NCBI RefSeq assembly: GCF_042180575.1
Contig: NZ_CP170094.1
Span: forward strand, 5,704,001 to 5,768,000
Direction: 5' to 3'
Source of the DNA: Bernardetia sp042180575
GTDB lineage: Bacteria > Bacteroidota > Bacteroidia > Cytophagales > Bernardetiaceae
DNA: 64,000 nt
The notes under the pieces are model-generated. The model was given only the letters and a program-made list of their open reading frames with translations, had not been told where the DNA came from and ran no database searches. How positions within the stretch are numbered: the first letter of the stretch is position 1; every line of letters begins with the position of its first letter. The position numbers were made by a program, and so were the translations under genes. Shown piece after piece: positions 37,050 through 45,324 of the stretch.

Positions 37050-38222
37050 TTATTTCATTTCTACGTAATTACGCAAAAGATAATTTCTAATTTTCTTCAA
37101 TCCTATCTGTGTTTCTTCATTTGCTGAATTAGCAATTAATAAGATGGCAATATTGTGTTTTGGAAGCAAGAAATTGATACAAAAAAAAGTATCTGCACTT
37201 CCCGAGTGTGTACTTACCATATCATCAAAAGGATTATTTTTATCTGATTGATGTATCGAATACCAACCTATTGAATATTCAGATTTTTTGATATTGACAT
37301 AATGTAAATAGTCATAAAATTCTTTATTGTATTCTTTGTCCAAACCATTCAAACCTAATAAATTCTTTTGAATGAATTTTGAATAATCTACAACTGACAT
37401 ACTCATATTTCCAGCAGGTGACAAAATAGAATCTACTTGATATTCAGAATTTGGATTATGAGCAATAAGTATATTTTTTTCTTTATCAAAAATATGTCCC
37501 CAAGGTTGTTGTATATCTTCTCTAGCAGCCCAGCCAAAAGTAACATTCATTTGCAAAGGTAAAAAAACTTCTTCTTGCATCAACTTCTCCCATTCTTTAT
37601 TTGTTGCTTTTTCTATCATTGCAGCAGCTACACCATAACCTGCATTCGAATACCTAAAGCCTGCTTTTCTATTTTCCTTTTTAAAAGGTATTGGTTTTTG
37701 AGAAAGCACCCATTTTGTAAAATTATATCTTCTTTTTTGAGGATTTTTTTCTGTAAAACGGCTTAGTATTTTCCATTCTTCATCTGTAAAAAATTGAGGT
37801 AGTTTACTTTGATGAGAAAGTAAGTCACTCAACGTAACTTTTCTAAACTTTTTATTCATTGTCTGTACTAATTCTGGAAAAATTTCTTCTAATGTAGAAT
37901 CCCATCTTAAAATCTTCTTTTCGACCAAAATTCCTGCTAAATATCCCGTCATTGCTTTTCCACAAGAACCCAAGTGCATTTTATCAGAAATTTCTAAAGA
38001 ATCTCCATCTAATTTTTTACGTCCAAAAGCTCCCAAATTTATTGTTTCAGTAGAAGAAACAACAGCAACTTGAACGCCCACCATATTATGAGCTTTGATG
38101 ATATTTTGAACATAATTCTTTAAGCTATCCGAAGTTACTTTTTTTTCTACTTTAGTTTGTGCAGTTACTGACTGTATGTTACAGAGAATTACTACGAGTA
38201 ATATAATTATATTTTTTATCAT
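37050..38222 (-). CDS. Secreted serine hydrolase of the beta-lactamase/PBP4* class
   Basis: A class C beta-lactamase-fold hydrolase, probably a D-Ala peptidase or esterase. I start it at 38222 because MIKNIIILLVVILCNIQSVTAQ is a clear signal peptide. The frame is open to 38393, but that extension would overlap the divergent gene at 38328. Active-site motifs are SCGK (Ser86, Lys89), YSN (Tyr191) and HSG near residue 330. 390 residues fits the family. The ligand is unknown. Confidence 0.88.
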   Translation of the reverse strand: MIKNIIILLVVILCNIQSVTAQTKVEKKVTSDSLKNYVQNIIKAHNMVGVQVAVVSSTETINLGAFGRKKLDGDSLEISDKMHLGSCGKAMTGYLAGILVEKKILRWDSTLEEIFPELVQTMNKKFRKVTLSDLLSHQSKLPQFFTDEEWKILSRFTEKNPQKRRYNFTKWVLSQKPIPFKKENRKAGFRYSNAGYGVAAAMIEKATNKEWEKLMQEEVFLPLQMNVTFGWAAREDIQQPWGHIFDKEKNILIAHNPNSEYQVDSILSPAGNMSMSVVDYSKFIQKNLLGLNGLDKEYNKEFYDYLHYVNIKKSEYSIGWYSIHQSDKNNPFDDMVSTHSGSADTFFCINFLLPKHNIAILLIANSANEETQIGLKKIRNYLLRNYVEMK

Positions 38223-38327
38223 TATTTTGGTTAAAAATGTTTTTAAACTTAATGTCTTCCTCAATTTAATTTTTTTATCTTGCTTCTGACTAACACTAAC
38301 AATTTCTTTAAAACTAACAAAAATAAA

Positions 38328-38774
38328 ATGATTGATATTGAGGAAGCGAATAGAATAATAGAAGAACGCATGAAACAAGAAACTAAATCTCACAAAAGTA
38401 AAGTGATAGCTAAGTTACGAGAAGAAAAAGAGTTTGGCTGGATATACGGATATAATACAGAAGAATTTTTCCTTAATAGAAAATCAATGAACTTCCTTTT
38501 AGGAAATGGAGCGTTAGTAGTTAATAGATATGATGGTAGTTTAATTGAAGTTTTACTTTCTGTAGAAGATATTATTATAGGAATTAATACAGTAGATAGA
38601 TATATGGATTTAAAATACGGAATTGCTATTCCCAATGAAAAAGAGAGAAAAGAAGAACGTCGAAAAGAAGCAAAGGAGTTTTATGAAAAATTAGAGTTAG
38701 AACAAAGACGAATCAATACAAATATATTTTATCGGATTTTCTATTTTTTCAAAAATTATTTTCGTGGGTATTAA
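38328..38774 (+). CDS. YrhB/Imm35-like immunity-domain protein
   Basis: 148 residues. The N-terminal ~95 match the YrhB (Imm35) immunity fold: IEEANRIIEERMKQ helix, then FGWIYGYNTEEFFLN and LLGNGALVVNRYDGSLIEV. The C-terminus is a charged helix with EKERKEERRKEAKEF. In polymorphic toxin systems Imm35 proteins protect against a toxin encoded beside them; none is found here. A longer frame from a TTG at 38280 was rejected for the ATG at 38328. Confidence 0.65.
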   Translation: MIDIEEANRIIEERMKQETKSHKSKVIAKLREEKEFGWIYGYNTEEFFLNRKSMNFLLGNGALVVNRYDGSLIEVLLSVEDIIIGINTVDRYMDLKYGIAIPNEKERKEERRKEAKEFYEKLELEQRRINTNIFYRIFYFFKNYFRGY

Positions 38775-38778
38775 AATA

Positions 38779-38808
38779 TCTGGTTCAAGCGTCGACGCTT
38801 GAACCAGA
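38779..38808. terminator. Perfect 30-nt palindrome between convergent genes
   Basis: The arms TCTGGTTCAAGCGTC and GACGCTTGAACCAGA meet with no unpaired centre. AATAT/AATATT extends the stem. The position suggests a bidirectional terminator, but no T run follows. It is GC-rich compared with the surroundings. Confidence 0.6.
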
Positions 38809-38815
38809 ATATTAC

Positions 38816-41242
38816 TTAAAAATTAGCTCTCAAAGCAACAACAAAATTACGTCCTGCTCCACCAATTCCAGAACCATACGACTGATAATAATGGTCTAAA
38901 ATATTTTCTGCACTTAGATTAGCACTAAATGTTTTATTGATTTGATAACTAGAACGAAGATTCAGAGTCCACCACGAAGGAATAAAATTTTCAGGATAAA
39001 AAATAGTATCTCCTTGGTCTTCTGGCGACATTTCATCAAAATCAACGCTTTTTAATTGATAATTTACAAAACTTTCTACTCTAAAACGCTTATTTTGATA
39101 TTTCAAGGAAATCAAACCAAAAGCAGGAGGTGTATCAGGAAGACGTATCTCTGCTACATCATCAAATCCATAGACATAATTAAAGGTAGTTTTGAATTTG
39201 AATTTATCTGTAATGGCAGCTTCTAGTTGTGAACTGACTCCATAAATATAACCTACATCTGTATTTTGATAAGAAACTACTTGACTCATTACACCATCAT
39301 AAACGATAGAATCTTGACCATTAAATGTAGAGTTACGTAATACCATAGCATCATTCAAAATGGTGTAATATCCTGTCGCAGAAACTCTTATGCGATTGAT
39401 AAACGTTTTCGAAATTCCAATTTCGGCATTGTAAGTATAAGCTGGGGAAAGACTTGGGTTAGGAACAACCACAGAGCCAGGTGCAGAATCAAATACTTTT
39501 CCTAAGTCATCTACATTTGGCGCACGAAAACCTGATGAAAGATTTGCATTGAGTTGCCAAGAATCCGTTGGACGAAAAGTAAGTCCCAAACTTCCGTTCA
39601 ATGCTCCTGTATTTACTTTTGCTTCATCAAAAGGAAAATCAAAAAACTCTTTACTATCAAACTTTGCTTCTGTCCAAATCTGTGTATAACGTGTGCCTGC
39701 CGTAGCTGTCATTTTTTTAGAAATATTCCATTTATAATTGAAATAGGCTGCTGCCATTGCCATTGTACTTCCTCCATCTGGATAACGAGTATCTAAAGGA
39801 CGCTCCAAATTATTAGTTATGTTTGTTTCTACTGCTCTTGAGTTTACAACATTATAATTAAAATCAAGACCATAGAAAATTTGGTGTTTTTTGTTGTCTT
39901 TTAAATCTTTATCAAAATCGATATTGAAAGAAGTCATACTGACATTTTCAGTTCGGTCATTACGCCAATCTTTACCTCTTGTTCTGTTATGACGAGATTC
40001 TTCGACTTTCTGATTCGAAACAAGTACACGCATTGCATCAAAGGCTTTATTTTTTGCATACCAAGTCAGTTTTCCATAATTCATTGCCCAAAGCTGACGA
40101 CCATAATACCATTCTCCATAACGCAAACTGCCATCACGCTTTTGTATTAAACGGTCATAACGAGGAATATCAGACGAAGAAGTATAATGAAGTGCATATT
40201 CTGCTTGTAGATTATCTGAAATTTGATATGTTAATTTTTGCATTAAATTCCATTGCGAGTACCCAGATTGTTTTTGAATAAGTGGGTTTGAATTTGTCAG
40301 AATGCTGTCTTTTCCATTTACTCTTTCTACATATTCATTGCGTTTTCCCCAATCTTGATAGGCTTCTCCATTTGGACGAACGCCACCAACACGCAAATCA
40401 TCAAAATCTGTAAATGTAAAAGAAGTCAGACTGGCAAGTCTTTTTCCTGCAATATTTAATGTTAAATTTGCTGTTTTTTCTTGATTAGCAGAACCGTAAC
40501 GCATAAAACCACTTCCACCAACAAGTAATTTTTTTTCAGTTGCAAAACTTGCTTTTTTGGTATGAAAATCCATTACACCACCAAGCGCATCGCTTCCATA
40601 CATTACCGAACCAGGACCAAAGATGATTTCTACTTCTTCCATTGCACTTGCATCAAGATTAATTACATTTTGAAGATTTCCAGAGCGATAAATGGCATTA
40701 TTCATACGAACTCCATCAACAACAATCAAAACCGAATTTGCATTAAAGCCTCTAAACATGGGACTTCCTCCACCCATTTGACTTTTCTGAACATATACTT
40801 GTCCTGTTTGGGCTAACAAATCAGCCGAAGTTTGAGGGTTATTAAAAGCAATTTCCTTTTGAGAAACTTTTACAATCTCATTCGGAATTTCTTTTTTATC
40901 TTGTTCCCATTTGTTTGCCGAAACAACAACTTGTTGAGTTTCAAAAACTTTTTCAGACAAAAGAATCATTCCAGCAGCAGCCGATTTGACTATTTTTTTA
41001 TTGTCATAACCATAATAACGAAAGTAAAGTGTATCCGTTTCTGCAAAAATATCAAGATTTGCTTTGCCACGAGAGTTTGTGATGACAGATTGTTGGTCTT
41101 GATTATAAATAGAAACACCCTCCAAAGGTTGAAGAACTGAGGCATCTAAAACCTCTATAAATTGAGCCTGTACAGTATTTTGAGTACAATAAAAAGCACT
41201 AAAAAGTAGCACAATTATTATTTTTAAATAATTTGTTTTCAT
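38816..41242 (-). CDS. TonB-dependent outer-membrane receptor, heme/iron type
   Basis: 808 residues. A signal peptide ends QAQ. A carboxypeptidase-like regulatory domain follows (LEGVSIYNQDQQSVITNSRG). The plug contains SADLLAQTGQVYVQKSQMGG, PMFRGFNANSVLIVVDGVRM and FGPGSVMYGSDALGGVMDF. The rest is a 22-stranded barrel ending in aromatic NFVVALRANF. The plug sequence is of the hemoglobin/heme receptor type. The locus (imelysin and di-heme oxidoreductase further up) supports iron uptake, but the ligand is inferred. Confidence 0.92.
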   Translation of the reverse strand: MKTNYLKIIIVLLFSAFYCTQNTVQAQFIEVLDASVLQPLEGVSIYNQDQQSVITNSRGKANLDIFAETDTLYFRYYGYDNKKIVKSAAAGMILLSEKVFETQQVVVSANKWEQDKKEIPNEIVKVSQKEIAFNNPQTSADLLAQTGQVYVQKSQMGGGSPMFRGFNANSVLIVVDGVRMNNAIYRSGNLQNVINLDASAMEEVEIIFGPGSVMYGSDALGGVMDFHTKKASFATEKKLLVGGSGFMRYGSANQEKTANLTLNIAGKRLASLTSFTFTDFDDLRVGGVRPNGEAYQDWGKRNEYVERVNGKDSILTNSNPLIQKQSGYSQWNLMQKLTYQISDNLQAEYALHYTSSSDIPRYDRLIQKRDGSLRYGEWYYGRQLWAMNYGKLTWYAKNKAFDAMRVLVSNQKVEESRHNRTRGKDWRNDRTENVSMTSFNIDFDKDLKDNKKHQIFYGLDFNYNVVNSRAVETNITNNLERPLDTRYPDGGSTMAMAAAYFNYKWNISKKMTATAGTRYTQIWTEAKFDSKEFFDFPFDEAKVNTGALNGSLGLTFRPTDSWQLNANLSSGFRAPNVDDLGKVFDSAPGSVVVPNPSLSPAYTYNAEIGISKTFINRIRVSATGYYTILNDAMVLRNSTFNGQDSIVYDGVMSQVVSYQNTDVGYIYGVSSQLEAAITDKFKFKTTFNYVYGFDDVAEIRLPDTPPAFGLISLKYQNKRFRVESFVNYQLKSVDFDEMSPEDQGDTIFYPENFIPSWWTLNLRSSYQINKTFSANLSAENILDHYYQSYGSGIGGAGRNFVVALRANF

Positions 41243-41258
41243 TTTTTTATAATTATTT

Positions 41259-41342
41259 CATTGGTAAGGACACCATAGCTGTAAGGCTATAAGAAATTTT
41301 GATTTTTACTCCGTTAGGAGTTTCATATTGGTCGTATTTTTT
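41259..41342. repeat. Family A/B repeat segment upstream of the TonB receptor
   Basis: GGTAAGGACACCATAGCTGT (compare 36972 onward) is followed at 41306-41335 by a family B copy, TACTCCGTTAGGAG plus CATATTGGTCG. Order and orientation mirror the 36831-37030 region in reverse. Confidence 0.7.
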
Positions 41343-41392
41343 ATTCAATAAGTAACTGGGCAAAATTATTTATAGGTTAATGAAATCTGTCT

Positions 41393-41409
41393 GACACCTC
41401 AAAGGTGTC
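41393..41409. repeat. GACACC/GGTGTC hairpin
   Basis: GACACCTCAAAGGTGTC with flanking CTGT and GACAG. A related ACACCTTCAAGGTGT hairpin is at 62875. The remaining 41343-41484 sequence shows nothing else. Confidence 0.55.
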
Positions 41410-41484
41410 TTGACAGTTTAAATTTCCATTTTCTAATTCTTTTTTAGATCTGTTTTATTTTGCTTAGTTACTTACTATTGAAAC

Positions 41485-41567
41485 GCTACCAATATGTAGT
41501 TCCTAACGGAACAGAATACAGTTTCTACCTTTTATTTTGCCACCAATATAAAGTTCCTACGGAACAG
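41485..41567. repeat. Family B repeats, two reverse copies
   Basis: GCTACCAATATGTAGTTCCT with AACGGAACAG (41485-41514) and GCCACCAATATAAAGTTCCT with ACGGAACAG (41539-41567). Confidence 0.8.
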
Positions 41568-41669
41568 AAAGGCAAATAAATTTTTAGTCTTATGGCTATG
41601 GTAAGAATACCAACAACAATGAGAGAATATTTTTACACAGATTAATAAATCTGTGATACGATTAGAAAA

Positions 41670-42242
41670 CTAAACTATTGGAGGAGGAGAGTTTGGCGCA
41701 AAAACAAATTCTTTGATAGAAAAATGCCATTTGCTTTTTGGAGAAATAGAAATAAAGTTACTATCAGAAGATTGATGTAATTTTGTTTCAGATAAAATGA
41801 GAGCTTCTTTTATAAAGTTTTTGAGAGGATAAGCAGGTTTATTTTGATGAAAAGGATTTTGATTTTCTTTGAGTTGGAAGGCAAAGGTTTGATAAAGTCG
41901 TTTTTCATCTTTGTCATTATAAACCAAAAAATACGTGTTATCTCCTTTTTGATAAGAAGAAGAAACATCGTACATGTTATTATTGTACTTAAATTCTTTT
42001 TGAGGTTTTACCCAAACGAAATTTTTATTTTCATTGTGAACAAGGCGTATCTTTTCCCTACTATTGTTTGCTACATTTGTAGGAATTATTATAGTTTCTA
42101 ATTTATTTTTATATTCTAACTGTTTTCTAACTTCTCTTTTTATTTGTGTGTGCATAACCTCAAAAGCCAACCAATAACCTAATTGATTGAAAAATATAAG
42201 CGATGCCATTACAAGAATAAAAAAAGGTAGAAGTTTTTTCAA
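41670..42242 (-). CDS. Small secreted or membrane-anchored protein, function unknown
   Basis: 190 residues with an N-terminal hydrophobic segment (about 5-25, LPFFILVMASLIFFNQLGYW). Then come QIKREVRKQLEYKNKLETIIIP, WVKPQKEFKYNNNMYDVSS and YFLVYNDKDEKRLYQTFAF. This order (hydrophobic start, basic helix, W-x-EF-x-Y-x-x-x-MYD) recurs in small Bacteroidota proteins next to TonB receptors and metal-uptake genes, as I remember them; no function is known. The TonB receptor gene is downstream on the same strand, separated by the repeats. Confidence 0.55.
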   Translation of the reverse strand: MKKLLPFFILVMASLIFFNQLGYWLAFEVMHTQIKREVRKQLEYKNKLETIIIPTNVANNSREKIRLVHNENKNFVWVKPQKEFKYNNNMYDVSSSYQKGDNTYFLVYNDKDEKRLYQTFAFQLKENQNPFHQNKPAYPLKNFIKEALILSETKLHQSSDSNFISISPKSKWHFSIKEFVFAPNSPPPIV

Positions 42243-42394
42243 AGGCTGATTTGAGTGGATGTTTAGAAGTGTTTTTTACAAATTTCGTTATAAAAAATAG
42301 AAATTAGAAATCTTTTTATGGATTTTAACGTGAAAAAAGAAGTTTGCAGTATCTTTATTTCAAAAAAACAATAGCTTCGTAATTTATAACTTCA

Positions 42395-43225
42395 ATGAAC
42401 TACAACACCAACAAATTAAATACCCAAAATCACTCCCACATTATCGACAAACAAGATTCTTTTACAGAAGATACTATCAAAGCAAATGACGAAGTTGTTT
42501 TTTGTGGTGCTTGTCAGTCTGTTTTTTTGAAGGAAAGTTGGGAGTATATGGACAAGAAGCATTGCAGTCAGACTGAAACATTGGCTTTTGTTCCTATTCA
42601 AGAAAAGGAAATTAAGGCTGAAAAGAAAGAATATTTGCTTTTTGAGATTACCCCTAATATAAAAAAATATCGTCAATCAATTATCTTTTCTTACGTTTGC
42701 TTATTTTTTTGTACTCTAGCAGCAATAGTTGTTGCATTTAAACTTCTCACAAATGAAAACTTGGAAATTACAGAAAAAATAATTGGATTGAGCCTTATTC
42801 CACTCTATGAAATAGGAACTATACTCGGACTCAGAAATTTTAACAAGAATGCAAAGAAGGGATGCCATATAGGAATGATTCCACTTCAACTTTATCAAAA
42901 GAAAGTTATTGTATTCGATAAGTTGTATAAATGGGAAGAACTAGAAGGTATAGCTTATAAGGCGAATATTGACACTATTGTTGATAAAACAAATGTTCCT
43001 AACAAACTTGAAATTTATGTAAAAAATGAAATCCTAGCTATTAATTTACCTTCAAAATATCCTCATAATACTAAATTTCTAACTAAATTGATGCAGATTT
43101 CAGAGCATACAAAAGTTGATTTTTATACAGAAGACAAAAAGGAATATCAGTTTTTGGAAGATCAAAAAGAAGAGTATGAGGGAAATATAATCTTGACTAA
43201 AAAACACCTTTTTATTAAAAAATGA
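42395..43225 (+). CDS. RING/treble-clef-like zinc-finger membrane protein, copy 1
   Basis: 276 residues. The N-terminal ~70 hold VVFCGACQSVFLKESWEYMD followed by KKHCSQTETL, with Cys37, Cys40, His56 and Cys57 as likely zinc ligands. This recalls the C-terminal half of prokaryotic RING-like domains (C..C...F..SW...HC). Two membrane helices follow (about 95-115 and 128-145). The C-terminal soluble part (GMIPLQLYQKKVIVFDKLYKWEELEGIAYK) looks like a bacterial PH-like domain, a weak call. The stop overlaps the next ATG (ATGA), so translation is coupled. Confidence 0.7.
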   Translation: MNYNTNKLNTQNHSHIIDKQDSFTEDTIKANDEVVFCGACQSVFLKESWEYMDKKHCSQTETLAFVPIQEKEIKAEKKEYLLFEITPNIKKYRQSIIFSYVCLFFCTLAAIVVAFKLLTNENLEITEKIIGLSLIPLYEIGTILGLRNFNKNAKKGCHIGMIPLQLYQKKVIVFDKLYKWEELEGIAYKANIDTIVDKTNVPNKLEIYVKNEILAINLPSKYPHNTKFLTKLMQISEHTKVDFYTEDKKEYQFLEDQKEEYEGNIILTKKHLFIKK

Positions 43226-43701
43226 ACTACAACACTCACAAATTAAATTTTCAAAATTACTCTCACATTATTGGCAGACAAGACTCTGTTACAGGAGACA
43301 CTATCAAAGCAAATGACGGAGTTGTTTTTTGTGGTGCTTGTCAGTCTGTTTTTTTGAAGGAAAGTTGGGAGTATATGGACAAGAAGCATTGCAGTCAGAC
43401 TGAAACATTGGCTTTTGTCCCTGTTCAAGCAGAAAAAATTAAAGCTAAGAAGAGAAATGCTTTACTCTTTGAGATTGCTAAACATAGAAAAGGGCGTAAA
43501 ACTTTATTTATATTATCTTACCTTATCATTTTTAGTCTTCTTTTTTTTTGGTTTTTTATATCTGAGTTATTCAGTTGGAGATTAGGAACACAAGATTTGA
43601 AGATTATAATAACTGTGTTTAGTTTCTTAGAGGTAGGGTTTATAGTTGCAATGTCTGTAATAATTTTGAAGATAAAAAAACACCTTTCTATTAAAAAATG
43701 A
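43222..43701 (+). CDS. RING/treble-clef-like zinc-finger membrane protein, copy 2
   Basis: 159 residues. The first 70 are nearly identical to copy 1, and a ~115-nt stretch from ACTATCAAAGCAAATGACG onward differs at only about three bases. After the zinc-finger part comes a different C-terminus: a basic segment (AKHRKGRKTLFILSY) and two membrane helices with no PH-like domain. The last residues, KKHLSIKK, again match copy 1 (KKHLFIKK), so both ends are conserved and the middle is replaced. It overlaps copy 1 by 4 bp. Confidence 0.7.
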   Translation: MNYNTHKLNFQNYSHIIGRQDSVTGDTIKANDGVVFCGACQSVFLKESWEYMDKKHCSQTETLAFVPVQAEKIKAKKRNALLFEIAKHRKGRKTLFILSYLIIFSLLFFWFFISELFSWRLGTQDLKIIITVFSFLEVGFIVAMSVIILKIKKHLSIKK

Positions 43702-43752
43702 ACTACAATACGCACAAATTAAATTTTTAAAATTACTCTCACATTATCAGAA
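43698..43752 (+). pseudogene. Dead third copy of the zinc-finger protein array
   Basis: Starts with ATG inside the stop of copy 2 and reads MNYNTHKLNF before a TAA. Compared with copy 2 the Gln codon CAA has become TAA. The match continues through AAAATTACTCTCACATTATC and then ends. It is a relic of a third tandem unit. Confidence 0.8.
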
Positions 43753-43801
43753 TTTTAATATGATTTATTCTAAAGACTAATTAATTTTAAAGGTTTGTTT
43801 T

Positions 43802-45190
43802 CTACAAAGAATTTAGAAAAGCAAGTAAATTAGTTCTTTCATTTTTTGATAATTTTTTATATTCTTCTTGACTATTCTTTGCTTCTCCATCGTGCCATAA
43901 AATTGCTTCTTCTATCGTTTTTGCTCTTCCGTCATGCATAAAAGTAGCTAATGGATTTACACGCTGAACCATTCCTAATCCCCACAAAGGAGTCGTTCGC
44001 CATTCATTTCCATTTGCTTCAAAATCTGGATGGTTATCAGCTAGTTCGTTTCCCATGTCGTGCAACAGCAAATCTGTATAAGGATAAATAGTTTGATTTG
44101 AAAGAGCTTCTACTTCATGAAAATCCGTTTTCATTTTTGGAATATGGCACTTATTACAATTTAGTTTAGAAAAAAGCTGTTTTCCTCTCAACACCTGTTC
44201 ATTATCAGCATCACGACGAGCAGGAACGGCAAGTGTTTGACAATACAAAATTACTTTTGCCAATTTTGATTCACTTACTTCCATTTCTTCATCTGTACTT
44301 CCCGAAATAGCATCTTTACAATTTTGTTGTGCATCGGTACAGTTTTCTATTGGATGAATAGTCGAAGTAATTCCCATATCTCCATTAAAAGCTCCTGCCA
44401 CTTGTTCTCTAATAGTTGCTTGATTTGATTTCAATCCAAAACGACCAATTTTTGTTTGTCCTGTTTCGACTTCCAAAACATAATTTGGTTTTCCAGAAAT
44501 TCCGTCATTATTAGCATCACTTTCGTCGGCAAAAGAAAGGAGAGTTTGTTCTGAAACAGCTTCCAAAAGCCCCAAACCTGCAATATGTGGAGCAAGACGA
44601 GGAGAAAGAACAGTGTTTTGATGAACATTTCCATAATTCATTCTCTCAAAATTATAAATCGGTTTTTGTAAAGTGTAAGTTGTTCCATCTGCAAAACTTC
44701 CTGTAATAGTTTGGTGTGAAATAGAAATATTTCCTTCTGCTTCCATTCCAAAAATAGCTTGACTAGACAACTGACTGCCATACGTAGGCTCATTTTCATA
44801 GTTTACACCATTCCTAACACTCAATTTTATCACTAAAGCAACAATATCATCGCCTTGATTTTGAGGTAAATTTCCACGTCCATCAAAAGCATGACAGCCC
44901 GAACATGAACGTGCGCTAAAAAAACCACCCAAACCATCAAGACCAACTGTAGAAGAAGGTGCAGCTACCCAATTTGCTTTAAAGAATGAATTTCCAGTTA
45001 CAAATTTTCCATTTTCTTCAGTTGTAAGTTTATTTGCAGCATGTCCAAAAGCATTTTGAGATTGGTCAAAAGTAGTGGCATTTCCTCCTGCATATATTTC
45101 GTTTTCTTCAAAAAGAGGTTCGGTTTCCTCATTATTACAAGAAGAAAAAAATAAAATAGAAAATGAGAAAAAGAGTAAATAAAGACGCAT
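43802..45190 (-). CDS. Di-heme oxidoreductase (DUF1111 family) lipoprotein
   Basis: 462 residues from the ATG at 45190, where MRLYLLFFSFSILFFSSC gives a lipobox with Cys18; an upstream in-frame start at 45259 has no signal peptide. Two c-type heme sites are visible: CSGCH (Cys96-His100) and CNKCH around residue 340. WGLGMVQRVNPLATFMHDGRAKTIEEAILWHDGEA is the conserved end, divided by GRA. Members sit beside imelysin genes and are thought to work in iron oxidation or uptake at the cell surface. Imelysin lies directly upstream, so this is an operon. Confidence 0.9.
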   Translation of the reverse strand: MRLYLLFFSFSILFFSSCNNEETEPLFEENEIYAGGNATTFDQSQNAFGHAANKLTTEENGKFVTGNSFFKANWVAAPSSTVGLDGLGGFFSARSCSGCHAFDGRGNLPQNQGDDIVALVIKLSVRNGVNYENEPTYGSQLSSQAIFGMEAEGNISISHQTITGSFADGTTYTLQKPIYNFERMNYGNVHQNTVLSPRLAPHIAGLGLLEAVSEQTLLSFADESDANNDGISGKPNYVLEVETGQTKIGRFGLKSNQATIREQVAGAFNGDMGITSTIHPIENCTDAQQNCKDAISGSTDEEMEVSESKLAKVILYCQTLAVPARRDADNEQVLRGKQLFSKLNCNKCHIPKMKTDFHEVEALSNQTIYPYTDLLLHDMGNELADNHPDFEANGNEWRTTPLWGLGMVQRVNPLATFMHDGRAKTIEEAILWHDGEAKNSQEEYKKLSKNERTNLLAFLNSL

Positions 45191-45216
45191 ATTTTTATTA
45201 TTAATAAGTTTTTTTA

Positions 45217-45291
45217 AACTTTGACAGATATTTTTATATCCAACTATTGTCAGAGTCATTTTGAATTATCAAAATGACCACCGACAAAGTT
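45217..45291. repeat. Family D hairpin repeat
   Basis: TTGTCAGAGTCATTTTGA-ATTA-TCAAAATGAC ends in GACAA. The inner GTCATTTTGA/TCAAAATGAC stem is perfect. AACTTTGACAG precedes it, as at 56094. Confidence 0.8.
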
Positions 45292-45324
45292 GCTGGTTGA
45301 AGCTTCTTTTTTATTATAAAATAA

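Noticed and set aside
38223..38393. Longer start for the serine hydrolase
   Set aside because: It would overlap the divergent YrhB-like gene and place a good signal peptide in the middle of the protein.
45191..45259. Longer start for the di-heme oxidoreductase
   Set aside because: The family D hairpin lies inside the extension and the ATG at 45190 begins a proper lipoprotein signal.
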